Source: Ruegeria sp. 6PALISEP08
GTDB lineage: Bacteria > Pseudomonadota > Alphaproteobacteria > Rhodobacterales > Rhodobacteraceae
Reading direction: 5' to 3'
NCBI RefSeq assembly: GCF_001238295.1
Contig: NZ_LGXZ01000002.1
Coordinates: 62,001-126,000 of the forward strand
Length of the DNA: 64,000 nt
In this document: piece after piece, positions 54,457-63,118 of the stretch
How positions within the stretch are numbered: the stretch's first letter is position 1
Layout: the number at the start of each line of letters is the position of its first letter
Made by a program: the position numbers and the translations under genes
Notes under the pieces: generated by a model
The model's input: only the letters and a program-made list of their open reading frames with translations
The model's database searches: none
Told to the model about the DNA's origin: nothing

Positions 54457-54762
54457 TCAGCGCCCTGCGTGGGCCTCCTGTTTGACCGTTGCCGGTTCAA
54501 AGCTGTGAACGACCGGTGTTCCCCGGCGTGGACCCTGGGGCTTTTCTGCCATGCTCATGATCTTGTAAGCGAACTGAACACCGGCAAAGACGATACCATT
54601 CATGAACCAGATCATCACCAGAGCGACCAGGCCGACTTCGGAGCCAGTAATCAAGTGGCGCAGGTTAGCAACGTTCAGCGCCAATAACACGCCGACGAAA
54701 ACGGCCGAAATAACAAAACCCCAGGCAACTTGTGTGATATACAGGCGGATCAGTTTCGGCAT
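54457..54762 (-). CDS. Small membrane protein, unknown
   Basis: 101 aa with two membrane helices (WGFVISAVFVGVLLALNVANL and VGLVALVMIWFMNGIVFAGVQFAY) and a basic cytoplasmic tail (KPQGPRRGTPVVHSFEPATVK). I recognise the type as conserved in Rhodobacteraceae but know no function. Divergent from the LuxR pseudogene. Confidence 0.78.
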   Translation of the reverse strand: MPKLIRLYITQVAWGFVISAVFVGVLLALNVANLRHLITGSEVGLVALVMIWFMNGIVFAGVQFAYKIMSMAEKPQGPRRGTPVVHSFEPATVKQEAHAGR

Positions 54763-54849
54763 CGCATCTCTCCTTGCCTATCGCGAATATGATAGCGCAT
54801 GCTTGGGTGCAGTAAACCACACCAAGTGCGGCAATTTAACAGAGACGCC

Positions 54850-55443
54850 ATGAGCGCGCGGGACCAATTCGTTCTGGACCTTGTTGACGACTTTTCTTCA
54901 TATCCGATTGACAGCGATCGCTGGGAATTCACCCTAAACCGATTGGCTGAACTGGGCATCAACGCCCTAAACATTTTGCGTTTCACACCAAAGACAGGAC
55001 AGATTCACTGGGTGCGCAGTTCGATGTCTAAACCCTGACTGAACCAATATAAACGCGGGGGACATACCGAGGCTGACCCGATGCTGGCGCAGGTCTTTAA
55101 CGGCACCAAAAGCCTGTATGTACAGGCGGCCAGCCTGCGCGCCGAAGATGGTCATTCTGATCTGGCCCTGGGGTTGAATCACGGGCAGAGCAACGTAGGC
55201 TATATTCACCTATTTTCGCTGGTGGCCCCTGCCCCGAGAACGAAGCAAAACTGGTCGTTCTGGCCTCGGACCGCCCCGAAATGCATCAGGTAATGGCCCG
55301 GCAGGATCGCAGACAGGCTGAACCTGTCCGAGATTACGGTCCGCGCCTATTTGTAAAGTGCACGTCAGAAACTGCAGGCTCCTACCCGTCAATCCGCCTT
55401 GGTGCGAGCGATGCAATTGGGGCTGTTTTCGCCCACACCCTAA
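54850..55443 (+). pseudogene. Decayed LuxR-type quorum-sensing regulator
   Basis: ATG 54850 starts an autoinducer-binding-like domain (LDLVDDFSSYPIDSDRWEFTLNRLAELGI in part). An in-frame TGA at 55036-55038 interrupts it, after which the same frame continues (YKRGGHTEADPMLAQVFNG, LALGLNHGQSNVGYIH). Near 55220-55235 the sense moves to another frame (ENEAKLVVLASDRPEMHQVMA), and near 55300 it jumps back and joins the HTH recognition helix (RIADRLNLSEITVRAYL) with most of the linker and first HTH helix missing. A further TAA is at 55354-55356, before SARQKLQAPTRQSALVRAMQ and TAA 55441. Four separate lesions show a non-functional gene. No luxI-type synthase gene is in the window. Confidence 0.85.
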
Positions 55444-55611
55444 AGGAAACGATAACGAGTTTTGACGTTTGGAGACGCTAAGCTGTTCAAGCCGTGGATA
55501 AAACCTGTGAGTGGTCGAATTTGTCGATGTTTTTGAGAAAGTATTTCAGAAGTTCAGGCACGGATTGGTCACTCGACCACCACGCCTTTTTTCAGCGCCG
55601 TTCTGCTGCGT

Positions 55612-56094
55612 TCAGAACGCTTCGGGCTGTGCCTCGCGCGCCATGTGGTCAAGCACGGCATTGACGAATTTGGGCTCTTTACCTTCGGGGAAGAAAGCGC
55701 GCGCGACATCGACAAACTCAGTAATGACCACCTTGGGCGGCGTATTGCTTTGGGTCAGCTCGGCACCCGCTGCGCGGAATACTGCGCGCAGGGTCGGGTC
55801 GATGCGCGCGATCGGCCATTTGGCGACCAGAGCACGGTCGGTCATCTGATCGATCGTGGCCTGATAGTTCACCGCGTTGTCGATCAGCGACCGGAACACG
55901 CTAATGTCGCCATCCAGCATTTCATCGCCCTCGTAGACGGCACCAAAACGGTGATCCAGAAACTCGTTCACAACCTGTTCGGTCGTCTGGCCCGACTGTT
56001 CCATCTGGAACAGCGCTTGCACGGCATAAAGCCGGGCGGCAGATTTCATCAGGCGTTTCTGGTTGGCCGGCTTCGGCGCGTCTGTCTGGGTCAT
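55612..56094 (-). CDS. nusB: Transcription antitermination factor NusB
   Basis: 160 aa. RLMKSAARLYAVQALFQMEQSG starts the helical NusB fold; RALVAKWPIARIDPTLRAVFRAAGAEL and VVITEFVDVARAFFPEGKEPKFVNAVLD (read in parts) are the family's C-terminal signature. It binds boxA RNA with NusE in antitermination of rRNA operons. The start overlaps the ribH stop by ATGA; ribH-nusB linkage is standard. Confidence 0.96.
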   Translation of the reverse strand: MTQTDAPKPANQKRLMKSAARLYAVQALFQMEQSGQTTEQVVNEFLDHRFGAVYEGDEMLDGDISVFRSLIDNAVNYQATIDQMTDRALVAKWPIARIDPTLRAVFRAAGAELTQSNTPPKVVITEFVDVARAFFPEGKEPKFVNAVLDHMAREAQPEAF

Positions 56095-56642
56095 GCTGTC
56101 GTGGGTCCGTTGCTGTCGCCCGCCACAAGGATGGACTCGGACGGCGGCTTGAAGCCAACGCCCTTTTTGGAAGAGCCCCACTTACGGCTGAGTGCGATAA
56201 GATGCAAGGCCGCAGCGGCGGCTCCTCCGCCTTTATTCATCTTTTCGGGGTCGGCACGCACTTCGGCCTGTTCGTCATTCTCGACAGTCAGAATACCGTT
56301 GCCGATGCACAGCCCTTGCAGGCCCATCAGTTGGATGGCACGGCTCGAATCGTTGCAGACGGTCTCATAATGCGTGGTCTCACCACGGATAACGCAGCCC
56401 AGCGCAACATAGCCGTCGAAGTTGGACTGACGGTCAGCCATCGCAATAGCGGTGGGGATCTCCAGCGCGCCGGGCACTTCAACGACGTCGCAGGTGCCGC
56501 CTGCCGCTTCGATCTCGGCCTTGGCCCCAGCAATCAGATTGTCGGCAATCGCGCGATAGAACGGGGCCGCCACGATCAGCAGCTTCACTGGCTTGTCGAA
56601 ACTGGGCGTCGGCAGGATGCCGTGTTTGTCTTGTTCAGCCAT
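56091..56642 (-). CDS. ribH: 6,7-dimethyl-8-ribityllumazine synthase
   Basis: 183 aa. VVEVPGALEIPTAI and GYVALGCVIRGETTHYE contain the family motifs, including the catalytic His region; NDSSRAIQLMGLQGLCIGNGILT follows. It condenses the pyrimidine diamine with dihydroxybutanone phosphate, the penultimate step of riboflavin synthesis. The C-terminal tail of about 30 residues is longer than usual. It is 4 nt downstream of ribB. Confidence 0.96.
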   Translation of the reverse strand: MAEQDKHGILPTPSFDKPVKLLIVAAPFYRAIADNLIAGAKAEIEAAGGTCDVVEVPGALEIPTAIAMADRQSNFDGYVALGCVIRGETTHYETVCNDSSRAIQLMGLQGLCIGNGILTVENDEQAEVRADPEKMNKGGGAAAAALHLIALSRKWGSSKKGVGFKPPSESILVAGDSNGPTTA

Positions 56643-56646
56643 GAGT

Positions 56647-57768
56647 TCACTCTTCCTTCAGAATCGAACGGGTACCCACGATGGACAGTCCAAACGCGTC
56701 GAGCCCAAGGTACACGGTTTCCGGCGAGTCGGTCAGCAACACCAGCTTCTGAACGCCCATCTTGGACAAAATCTGCGCGCCAAGGCCAGTCTGCTTAATG
56801 GTTCGCGGGCCATCATCATCAACAGCGTAAAGCGAGTTGCGCGGTTGCCGGAACAGACAGACAACACCTCGCCCCTCTTCGGCGATCTTCTCCATCGCAC
56901 GCGGCAATTCACGTGAAGACTTCGGTCCAAGGCCCAGAATATCCGGCGCTTCATGCAGTGCGTGCGTACGGGTCAGAACCGGTTCTGGCGTGGTAATGTC
57001 ACCTTTGATCATAACCACATGTTCGATTCCGTGGGTCTGATCGGTGAAAATCCGCATCTCCCATGCGCCGCCATACTCTGACGTGACGGTCTGACGCGAG
57101 GTTTCCACCACCAGATTGTCATTGCGCGAACGATAGCTGATCAGGTCACTGATCGTGCCGATCTTCATGTCGTGCGCTTGAGCGAATTCAACCAGATCAG
57201 GCAGGCGCGCCATGGTGCCGTCGGGTTTCATGATCTCACAAATCACGCCAGACGGGTTCAGCCCTGCCAGACGCGAGATGTCGACGGCCGCCTCGGTATG
57301 ACCCGCGCGCACCAGCACCCCGCCCCGCTTGGCCCGCAAAGGGAAGATATGGCCCGGGGTGGCGATATGCGCCATCGTGTTTTGTTCGTTGATCGCGGTT
57401 GCCACAGTTAGCGCACGGTCAGCGGCGGAAATTCCCGTGCTGACACCTTCGCGTGCTTCAATTGACACTGTGAATGCGGTCTCGTGCCGGGACGAATTGT
57501 TCACGGCCATCATCGGCAGACCCAACGCATCCACCCGTTCTGCCGTCATCGGCAAACAAATCAGGCCGCGCCCATGGGTGGCCATGAAGTTGATTGCCTC
57601 GGCATCGGCGAATTCGGCGGCGATCACCAGATCACCTTCGTTCTCACGATCTTCGTGGTCGACCAGAATATACATCCGGCCTGCACGTGCCTCTTCGATG
57701 ATGTCTTCGATCGGGCTGATCGCGTCGCGCAGCTGGGCCTCAACTGGACCGGGGGTTTCAAAGCTCAT
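56647..57768 (-). CDS. ribB: 3,4-dihydroxy-2-butanone 4-phosphate synthase with degenerate GTP cyclohydrolase II domain
   Basis: 373 aa. The N-terminal half (to about residue 205) is intact RibB: DHEDRENEGDL, THGRGLICLPM and TRAGHTEAA-like segments. The C-terminal half has the fold of GTP cyclohydrolase II, but the Cys triad that binds zinc (C-x10-C-x-C) is absent, replaced by HALHEAPDILGLGPKSS, so it should not open GTP. This RibBX arrangement is known in alphaproteobacteria; a real RibA is needed elsewhere. Minus-strand operon with ribE upstream and ribH downstream. Confidence 0.93.
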   Translation of the reverse strand: MSFETPGPVEAQLRDAISPIEDIIEEARAGRMYILVDHEDRENEGDLVIAAEFADAEAINFMATHGRGLICLPMTAERVDALGLPMMAVNNSSRHETAFTVSIEAREGVSTGISAADRALTVATAINEQNTMAHIATPGHIFPLRAKRGGVLVRAGHTEAAVDISRLAGLNPSGVICEIMKPDGTMARLPDLVEFAQAHDMKIGTISDLISYRSRNDNLVVETSRQTVTSEYGGAWEMRIFTDQTHGIEHVVMIKGDITTPEPVLTRTHALHEAPDILGLGPKSSRELPRAMEKIAEEGRGVVCLFRQPRNSLYAVDDDGPRTIKQTGLGAQILSKMGVQKLVLLTDSPETVYLGLDAFGLSIVGTRSILKEE

Positions 57769-57867
57769 GGGGCAGCCTTTCAGATGGCGTGTTTGCACGG
57801 CGGAATAGACCACTCAGGCCCCAAAGACCAGCCTGCAAACGGCGCCGCTCGGGACCGACGCGACGTA

Positions 57868-58455
57868 TCAGGACATCTCGGCCAGACGCGCCACGTAGCG
57901 GGCCAACGTATCGATCTCAAGGTTGACCCGATCACCTACTTGGACATTGCCCCAGGTGGTCACCTCTTTGGTGTGCGGAATGAAGTTGATACCGAAATCG
58001 CACTCTTTCACTTCGTTGACTGTCAACGAAGTACCATTCAGCGCAACCGAACCCTTCGGGGCAACAAATCGCGCCAGATCTTTGGGCGCACGCAAGGTCA
58101 CGCGGGTGCTGTCACCTTCATCTTCGACCGCAACCACTTCGGCCACGCCATCCACGTGACCGGACACGATATGGCCACCGAGCTCATCACCGACCTTGAG
58201 CGCACGTTCAAGATTGACGGGTTTGCCGATTGTCCAAGTATCGAGGTTGGTTTTTGAGACCGTCTCGGCACTGATCTGAACATCATACCAATCATCGCCC
58301 AAAGCGATCACTGTCAGACACACGCCGTCGCTGGCAATCGAGGCTCCGATATCTATGCCCGCAGTTTCATAAGCCGTTTTGATCCGGGCACGCAGGTCTC
58401 CATTCTGCTCCAGTTCGGTGACGGTGCCTATGTCGGTGACGATACCTGTGAACAT
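57868..58455 (-). CDS. ribE: Riboflavin synthase alpha chain
   Basis: 195 aa. It starts MFTGIVTDIGTVTEL and contains two lumazine-binding repeats, the first with GASIASDGVCLTVIAL, the second with GSVALNGTSLTVNEV. It dismutates two 6,7-dimethyl-8-ribityllumazine molecules to riboflavin. It lies upstream of ribB on the same strand and is separated from ribD by the plus-strand capsule module. Confidence 0.96.
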   Translation of the reverse strand: MFTGIVTDIGTVTELEQNGDLRARIKTAYETAGIDIGASIASDGVCLTVIALGDDWYDVQISAETVSKTNLDTWTIGKPVNLERALKVGDELGGHIVSGHVDGVAEVVAVEDEGDSTRVTLRAPKDLARFVAPKGSVALNGTSLTVNEVKECDFGINFIPHTKEVTTWGNVQVGDRVNLEIDTLARYVARLAEMS

Positions 58456-58596
58456 TCCGTTAACCCTCAGTCTCTACCCTGTGCCTGACTATCACAGCCG
58501 AGGTAAGCGTATCGGACCGCGCGGGCAAGCCCTGCCTTGCCGTACTTTGTTCAAACAGGCATAATATTGACAATAAAAACCAAACGAGCAGTCCAG

Positions 58597-59922
58597 ATGC
58601 AGTATGCGCCTTCAGGCCCAAAAGACCGCGTATTTCTGTTCCTTCAGGGACCACATGGGCCGTTTTTTTCGGCATTGGGGAGAATGCTGCGCGCCACAGG
58701 GGCGCAGGTCTGGCGCGTTGGGTTCAACGCGGGCGATCAGGCGTTCTGGTTCGACAAGGCAAGTTTTATCCCGTTCCTGTACAATCCTGAGGCTTGGCCA
58801 AATACCCTGAACGCGATAGTCAGCGAAAAGGGCGTCACCGATATCGTCCTCTATGGGGACACACGTCCGATCCACGCACAAGCCATTCAAGCCGCGAAAG
58901 CGCGCGGGGTCACTGTTCATGTGTTCGAAGAAGGCTACCTGCGCCCTTGGTGGGTGACGTATGAGCGGAACGGGTCAAACGGGAACTCTCGGCTCATGTC
59001 GCTGGATGCGGCACAAATGCGGCAGGCATTGAAAGAGGCAGAAAGCAGCACGCCCCCTCCACCATCACATTGGGGGGACATGCGGCAGCACATTTTCTAC
59101 GGTGCCCTCTATCATTGGTTCGTGATGTTCCTGAATGGACGATACCGCAACTTCCGACGACATCGGGAACTGCCGGTGTCAACTGAGTTCAAGCTTTACT
59201 TTAAGCGGCTGATATTGATGCCTTTTCATAGACTGCGCCGCAGTCTTGCGACAGCCCGGGTCAGGTGGGGCGGCTATCCGTATCACCTTGTTCTGCTGCA
59301 ATTGGGGCATGACAGCTCGGTCCGGGCACATTCCGGCTATTCTGGTATGTGCGAATTTCTGGATCAGGCGATCGAGGGCTTCGCGCAGGGCGCGCCCGCC
59401 CATCACAGGCTGGTAATCAAAGAGCACCCGTTGGAAAACCACCGCGAACCATTGCGACGTCACGCGACAGAACGCGCAAGACAACACGGTATCCAAGAAC
59501 GGGTTCACTATGTCCCCGGCGGAAAACTGGCCAAGCTTTTGGATGAGGCGCATTCGGCCGTGACCGTGAACTCGACGGCAGGGCAGCAGGTTTTGTGGCG
59601 CGGCATTCCCCTGCGGATCTTCGGGCGGTCGGTTTATGACAAGCCCGAATTCGTATCTCAGCAACCGATTGCAGCGTTTTTTGCGAACCCGAAACGCCCC
59701 GACAACGAAGCCTACCGCTGCTACCGGCAGTTCCTTTTGGAAACCAGTCAAGTGCCGGGCGGGTTCTATTCCCATCGTGGACGACGGCAGGTTTTGCGGC
59801 GTGCGGCAGACATGATGCTAAACGCCAATGACCCTTATCAAGCGATCCTCAACAAGAACGAGGCGTGGACGCCACAGTTGAGAATCGTCGAAGGACAGGG
59901 CCACTCTGTGACTGGAAGTTGA
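58597..59922 (+). CDS. kpsS: KpsS-like capsule linker (Kdo) transferase
   Basis: 441 aa from ATG 58597; in-frame TTG codons upstream (58537) are possible starts and no strong ribosome site decides. FLQGPHGPFFSALGRML, HVFEEGYLRPWWVTYE, IKEHPLE and VNSTAGQQVLWRGIPL are the marks of the KpsS family, which starts the poly-Kdo linker on lysophosphatidylglycerol in ABC-type (group 2) capsules. Cytoplasmic or membrane-associated. First gene of the capsule module, divergent from ribE. Confidence 0.88.
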   Translation: MQYAPSGPKDRVFLFLQGPHGPFFSALGRMLRATGAQVWRVGFNAGDQAFWFDKASFIPFLYNPEAWPNTLNAIVSEKGVTDIVLYGDTRPIHAQAIQAAKARGVTVHVFEEGYLRPWWVTYERNGSNGNSRLMSLDAAQMRQALKEAESSTPPPPSHWGDMRQHIFYGALYHWFVMFLNGRYRNFRRHRELPVSTEFKLYFKRLILMPFHRLRRSLATARVRWGGYPYHLVLLQLGHDSSVRAHSGYSGMCEFLDQAIEGFAQGAPAHHRLVIKEHPLENHREPLRRHATERARQHGIQERVHYVPGGKLAKLLDEAHSAVTVNSTAGQQVLWRGIPLRIFGRSVYDKPEFVSQQPIAAFFANPKRPDNEAYRCYRQFLLETSQVPGGFYSHRGRRQVLRRAADMMLNANDPYQAILNKNEAWTPQLRIVEGQGHSVTGS

Positions 59923-59978
59923 GCGCCTGACCGGGTAGGCTGCGCCCAAGTACAAAAAAAGACTGAGGATATCCGGCA

Positions 59979-61112
59979 GTGAACATCTCTCCTATGCGTT
60001 GGATGCGGGGGGCGTCCCTTGTGGTAGCAATCGGTTTGCTGGCCGCCTGTCAGCTTCCGAAATCCGGGCCGAACAAAACCGAGATTCTGGCCGGTTCCGT
60101 TCAGAATGGTGGCAACGCTTTTGTCGTCGAAGTCGATGATCGGGTAACGCGTGCCACTTCAGCAATTCCGCAATTCGGCTTCTCTTCCTCGTTCAGCAGC
60201 GCCCAAACTCTAACTGCCGACACGGTGCGGCCCGGCGATGTGCTGGGTCTGACCATCTGGGAAAACGTCGATGATGGCCTTCTGTCGGGGGAAACCGGCA
60301 CAGCGACCGCGCTGGACGAAGTTCAAGTCGACAGCGAGGGTTTCATCTTTGTCCCCTATGCAGGCCGGATGCGCGCCGCAGGAAACACGCCAGAGCAATT
60401 GCGTGTTCTGATCACGAACAAATTGCGGGAACAGACGCCCGACCCGCAAGTTGAAGTACGACGCGTGGCGGGCGACGGGTCCACCGTTTCGCTGACCGGT
60501 ACCGTTGGGGCACCAGGAATTTACCCGATCGAACGGCCCACCCGGTCCTTGCTGGGCATGTTGTCTCAAGCCGGGGGCGTCTCGGTCGCGTCCGATATCG
60601 CGCTGGTGACTTTGATCCGAGGGGGCCAGAAAGGCACCGTCTGGTACGAGGACCTGTACCGCAACCCCAAACTGGATGTGGCCCTGCGTGGCGGTGATCG
60701 TATCCTAGTGGAAGAAGACAGCAGATCTTATATCGCCCTGGGCGCCACGGGCGGTCAGTCCCGTGTGGCATTTGAAAGCCAAGACTTGTCTGCGCTTGAG
60801 GCTCTGGCCCAGGTGGGCGGCTTGTTGACGCTGTCGTCGGACCCGACAGGTATTTTCATCCTGCGCAAGGAACGCGAGAGTGTGGCCCGCAACATCACCG
60901 GGCGCGCTGATCTGAAAGGCGACCAGCGCGTAATCTATCTGCTGAACCTGACAGCACCAAACGGCCTGTTCATCGCTCGAGACTTTGTGATCCGCGATGA
61001 CGACACGATCTACGTGACCGAAGCGCCCTATTCTCAGTGGAGCAAATCGATCTCGCTTATCGCTGGTGGCCTGACGCCCCTTGCAAACGTTGCCACGTTG
61101 ACAGGCAGCTGA
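59979..61112 (+). CDS. Outer-membrane polysaccharide export lipoprotein (Wza/BexD/KpsD type)
   Basis: 377 aa from GTG 59979 (TGAGGA 9 nt upstream). A lipoprotein signal with lipobox LLAAC lies near residue 20-24. The polysaccharide-export domain has RPGDVLGLTIWE and FIFVPYAGRMRAAGNTPEQLR; SLBB repeats follow with SLTGTVGAPGIYPIERPTRSLLGMLSQAGGV (read in parts). It forms the outer-membrane channel for capsule. It sits between the kpsS-like and kpsC-like genes. Confidence 0.92.
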   Translation: MNISPMRWMRGASLVVAIGLLAACQLPKSGPNKTEILAGSVQNGGNAFVVEVDDRVTRATSAIPQFGFSSSFSSAQTLTADTVRPGDVLGLTIWENVDDGLLSGETGTATALDEVQVDSEGFIFVPYAGRMRAAGNTPEQLRVLITNKLREQTPDPQVEVRRVAGDGSTVSLTGTVGAPGIYPIERPTRSLLGMLSQAGGVSVASDIALVTLIRGGQKGTVWYEDLYRNPKLDVALRGGDRILVEEDSRSYIALGATGGQSRVAFESQDLSALEALAQVGGLLTLSSDPTGIFILRKERESVARNITGRADLKGDQRVIYLLNLTAPNGLFIARDFVIRDDDTIYVTEAPYSQWSKSISLIAGGLTPLANVATLTGS

Positions 61113-61115
61113 TGC

Positions 61116-63116
61116 ATGATCCCTGATACAGACAGCTCAGCCGGGGTCAGTCGCACCCGGTTGTTTGTCTATAATGGCGGGTTTTTGACGCAAAAGCGTC
61201 TTAGGCGAATCCTGTCTCTTTCTGGCTACGATGTTCGCCTGGGCATTCCCCAAAGCGGGGATTACGTAGGAGTCTGGGGCAACAGCCCAACGGCCCATCG
61301 GGGCCAAAAGGTTGCCGAAAAACACGGCACACCGGTTTTGCGTATTGAAGACGCGTTCCTCAGATCGTTACATCCAGGGCGCGAGGGAGAGCCCCCCTTG
61401 GGCTTGCTGCTGGATCGCTCGGGCCTGCATTTCGACGCGTCCGGACCATCGGATCTTGAGAAGATCCTGATCAATGACCCGCTGGACGACACCGCACTGC
61501 TGAACCGTGCTCGGGCTGCGATCGAACGGATCAAAGAAAATCAACTCAGCAAATATTCTGCTTTTGATCTGGACCTGGCCCCGCCTGACCCCGGATATGT
61601 TCTGGTCATAGATCAGACAGTTGGCGACGCTGCGGTCACAGCCAGCGGCGCAGACCGGGCCCGCTTCCTTGAAATGCTGTTCGTCGCGCAAGAGGAAAAC
61701 CCCGGGGCACGTATCCTGATCAAGACGCATCCGGAAACTCAGGCGGGTCATCGCCACGGGCATTTCACCGATCAGGACCTTTCAGATCGGATCTCGCTGT
61801 TCCGCGACCCGATCAGCCCCTGGCCTCTTCTGGAAGGTGCTGTCGCAGTCTATACGGTGTCTTCGCAACTGGGGTTTGAAGCCATTTTGGCCGGGCACAA
61901 TCCACGCGTTTTTGGCAAACCCTTTTACGCCGGATGGGGCCTGACACGGGATGAAGACCCGATTGCGCGCCGACAGCGCAACCTGACCCGGGCGCAGCTT
62001 TTCGCGGCAGCCATGCTGCTGTACCCCACATGGTATGATCCCTATCGGGACAAGACCTGCGATCTGGAAACTGTGCTAGACACGCTTGAGGCGCAAACGC
62101 GCGCCTGGCGGCAGGATCGGAACGGATGGACCGCCTCGGGTATGCGATTGTGGAAACGCAAACATCTACAACAGATTTTCGGGCAGCACAGAAAGCTGCG
62201 CTTTACAGCCACGCAGCCCAAAACCGCTGATCGCCCGCATATGGCCTGGGCCAGTCAGGCGCGAAACATCGAAGGGGCGGTACGGGTCGAAGACGGATTT
62301 CTCAGATCACGTGGATTGGGGGCAGAGCTTGTGCCGCCGCTTTCGTTGGTGACGGATGACATCGGCATTTACTACGACCCCACAAAACCCAGCCAGTTGG
62401 AAGACCTGATCAGTCGGCGAGAAACTCTGCGCCCGGATCAGGAATTGCGGGCCGAGCGCCTGGTCGATCGGTTGCTGGCGGAGGGGTTGAGCAAATACAA
62501 CACGGGTCAGCCCACCCCCGACTTGCCTGAAGGGCATCGTATTCTGGTGCCGGGGCAGGTCGAGGATGATGCTTCGATCCTCTTGGGCGCCAGCACGGTG
62601 CGCAGCAATCAGGATCTTTTGCAAGCCGCACGAGACGCCAATCCAAACGTGATCCTGATCTACAAGCCGCATCCCGATGTCGAGGCCGGATTGCGCGAAG
62701 GCAGAATCGACGCCGCGGCATTGGCTGACGTTGTCCTGCCCCACACAGATCCCGCCGCGCTGCTGCCCCACGTCCAAGAGGTGTGGACGATGACCTCACT
62801 TCTGGGGTTCGAGGCTTTGTTGCGTGGGGTAAAGGTCACAACGTTGGGTGCTCCGTTTTACGCCGGCTGGGGTCTGACCACCGACCTTGGGGCAGTCCCG
62901 GTCCGGCGGGGCGCAAGACCATCGCTGATGGGTTTGGTCCATGCCGCCCTGATCGATTATCCCCGCTACTTCGATCCCATCACTCGCCAACCCTGCCCCG
63001 TAGAAGTGGCGGCAGAGCGTCTGTCGCAGGGGCACTCTGCCCCTACGGGTCCGTTCAATCGTATGCTGTCAAAACTTCAGGGCGTGTTTGCGACACACGC
63101 CCATCTTTGGCGTTGA
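61116..63116 (+). CDS. kpsC: KpsC-like bifunctional Kdo transferase for capsule linker
   Basis: 666 aa with two tandem homologous domains. Each has a VEDGFLRSRGLG- or IEDAFLRSL-like segment, an IKTHPE/YKPHPD motif and the marker FYAGWGLT (about residues 268 and 580). KpsC carries two glycosyltransferase centres that alternate beta-2,4 and beta-2,7 Kdo residues in the capsule linker. It begins 3 nt after the export gene and converges with ribD, the stops being 2 bp apart. Confidence 0.93.
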   Translation: MIPDTDSSAGVSRTRLFVYNGGFLTQKRLRRILSLSGYDVRLGIPQSGDYVGVWGNSPTAHRGQKVAEKHGTPVLRIEDAFLRSLHPGREGEPPLGLLLDRSGLHFDASGPSDLEKILINDPLDDTALLNRARAAIERIKENQLSKYSAFDLDLAPPDPGYVLVIDQTVGDAAVTASGADRARFLEMLFVAQEENPGARILIKTHPETQAGHRHGHFTDQDLSDRISLFRDPISPWPLLEGAVAVYTVSSQLGFEAILAGHNPRVFGKPFYAGWGLTRDEDPIARRQRNLTRAQLFAAAMLLYPTWYDPYRDKTCDLETVLDTLEAQTRAWRQDRNGWTASGMRLWKRKHLQQIFGQHRKLRFTATQPKTADRPHMAWASQARNIEGAVRVEDGFLRSRGLGAELVPPLSLVTDDIGIYYDPTKPSQLEDLISRRETLRPDQELRAERLVDRLLAEGLSKYNTGQPTPDLPEGHRILVPGQVEDDASILLGASTVRSNQDLLQAARDANPNVILIYKPHPDVEAGLREGRIDAAALADVVLPHTDPAALLPHVQEVWTMTSLLGFEALLRGVKVTTLGAPFYAGWGLTTDLGAVPVRRGARPSLMGLVHAALIDYPRYFDPITRQPCPVEVAAERLSQGHSAPTGPFNRMLSKLQGVFATHAHLWR

Positions 63117-63118
63117 TC

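Noticed and set aside
58456..58596. FMN riboswitch upstream of the riboflavin genes
   Set aside because: The 141-bp gap upstream of ribE is too short for the full FMN element and I do not see its conserved core; the other rib junctions are even shorter.
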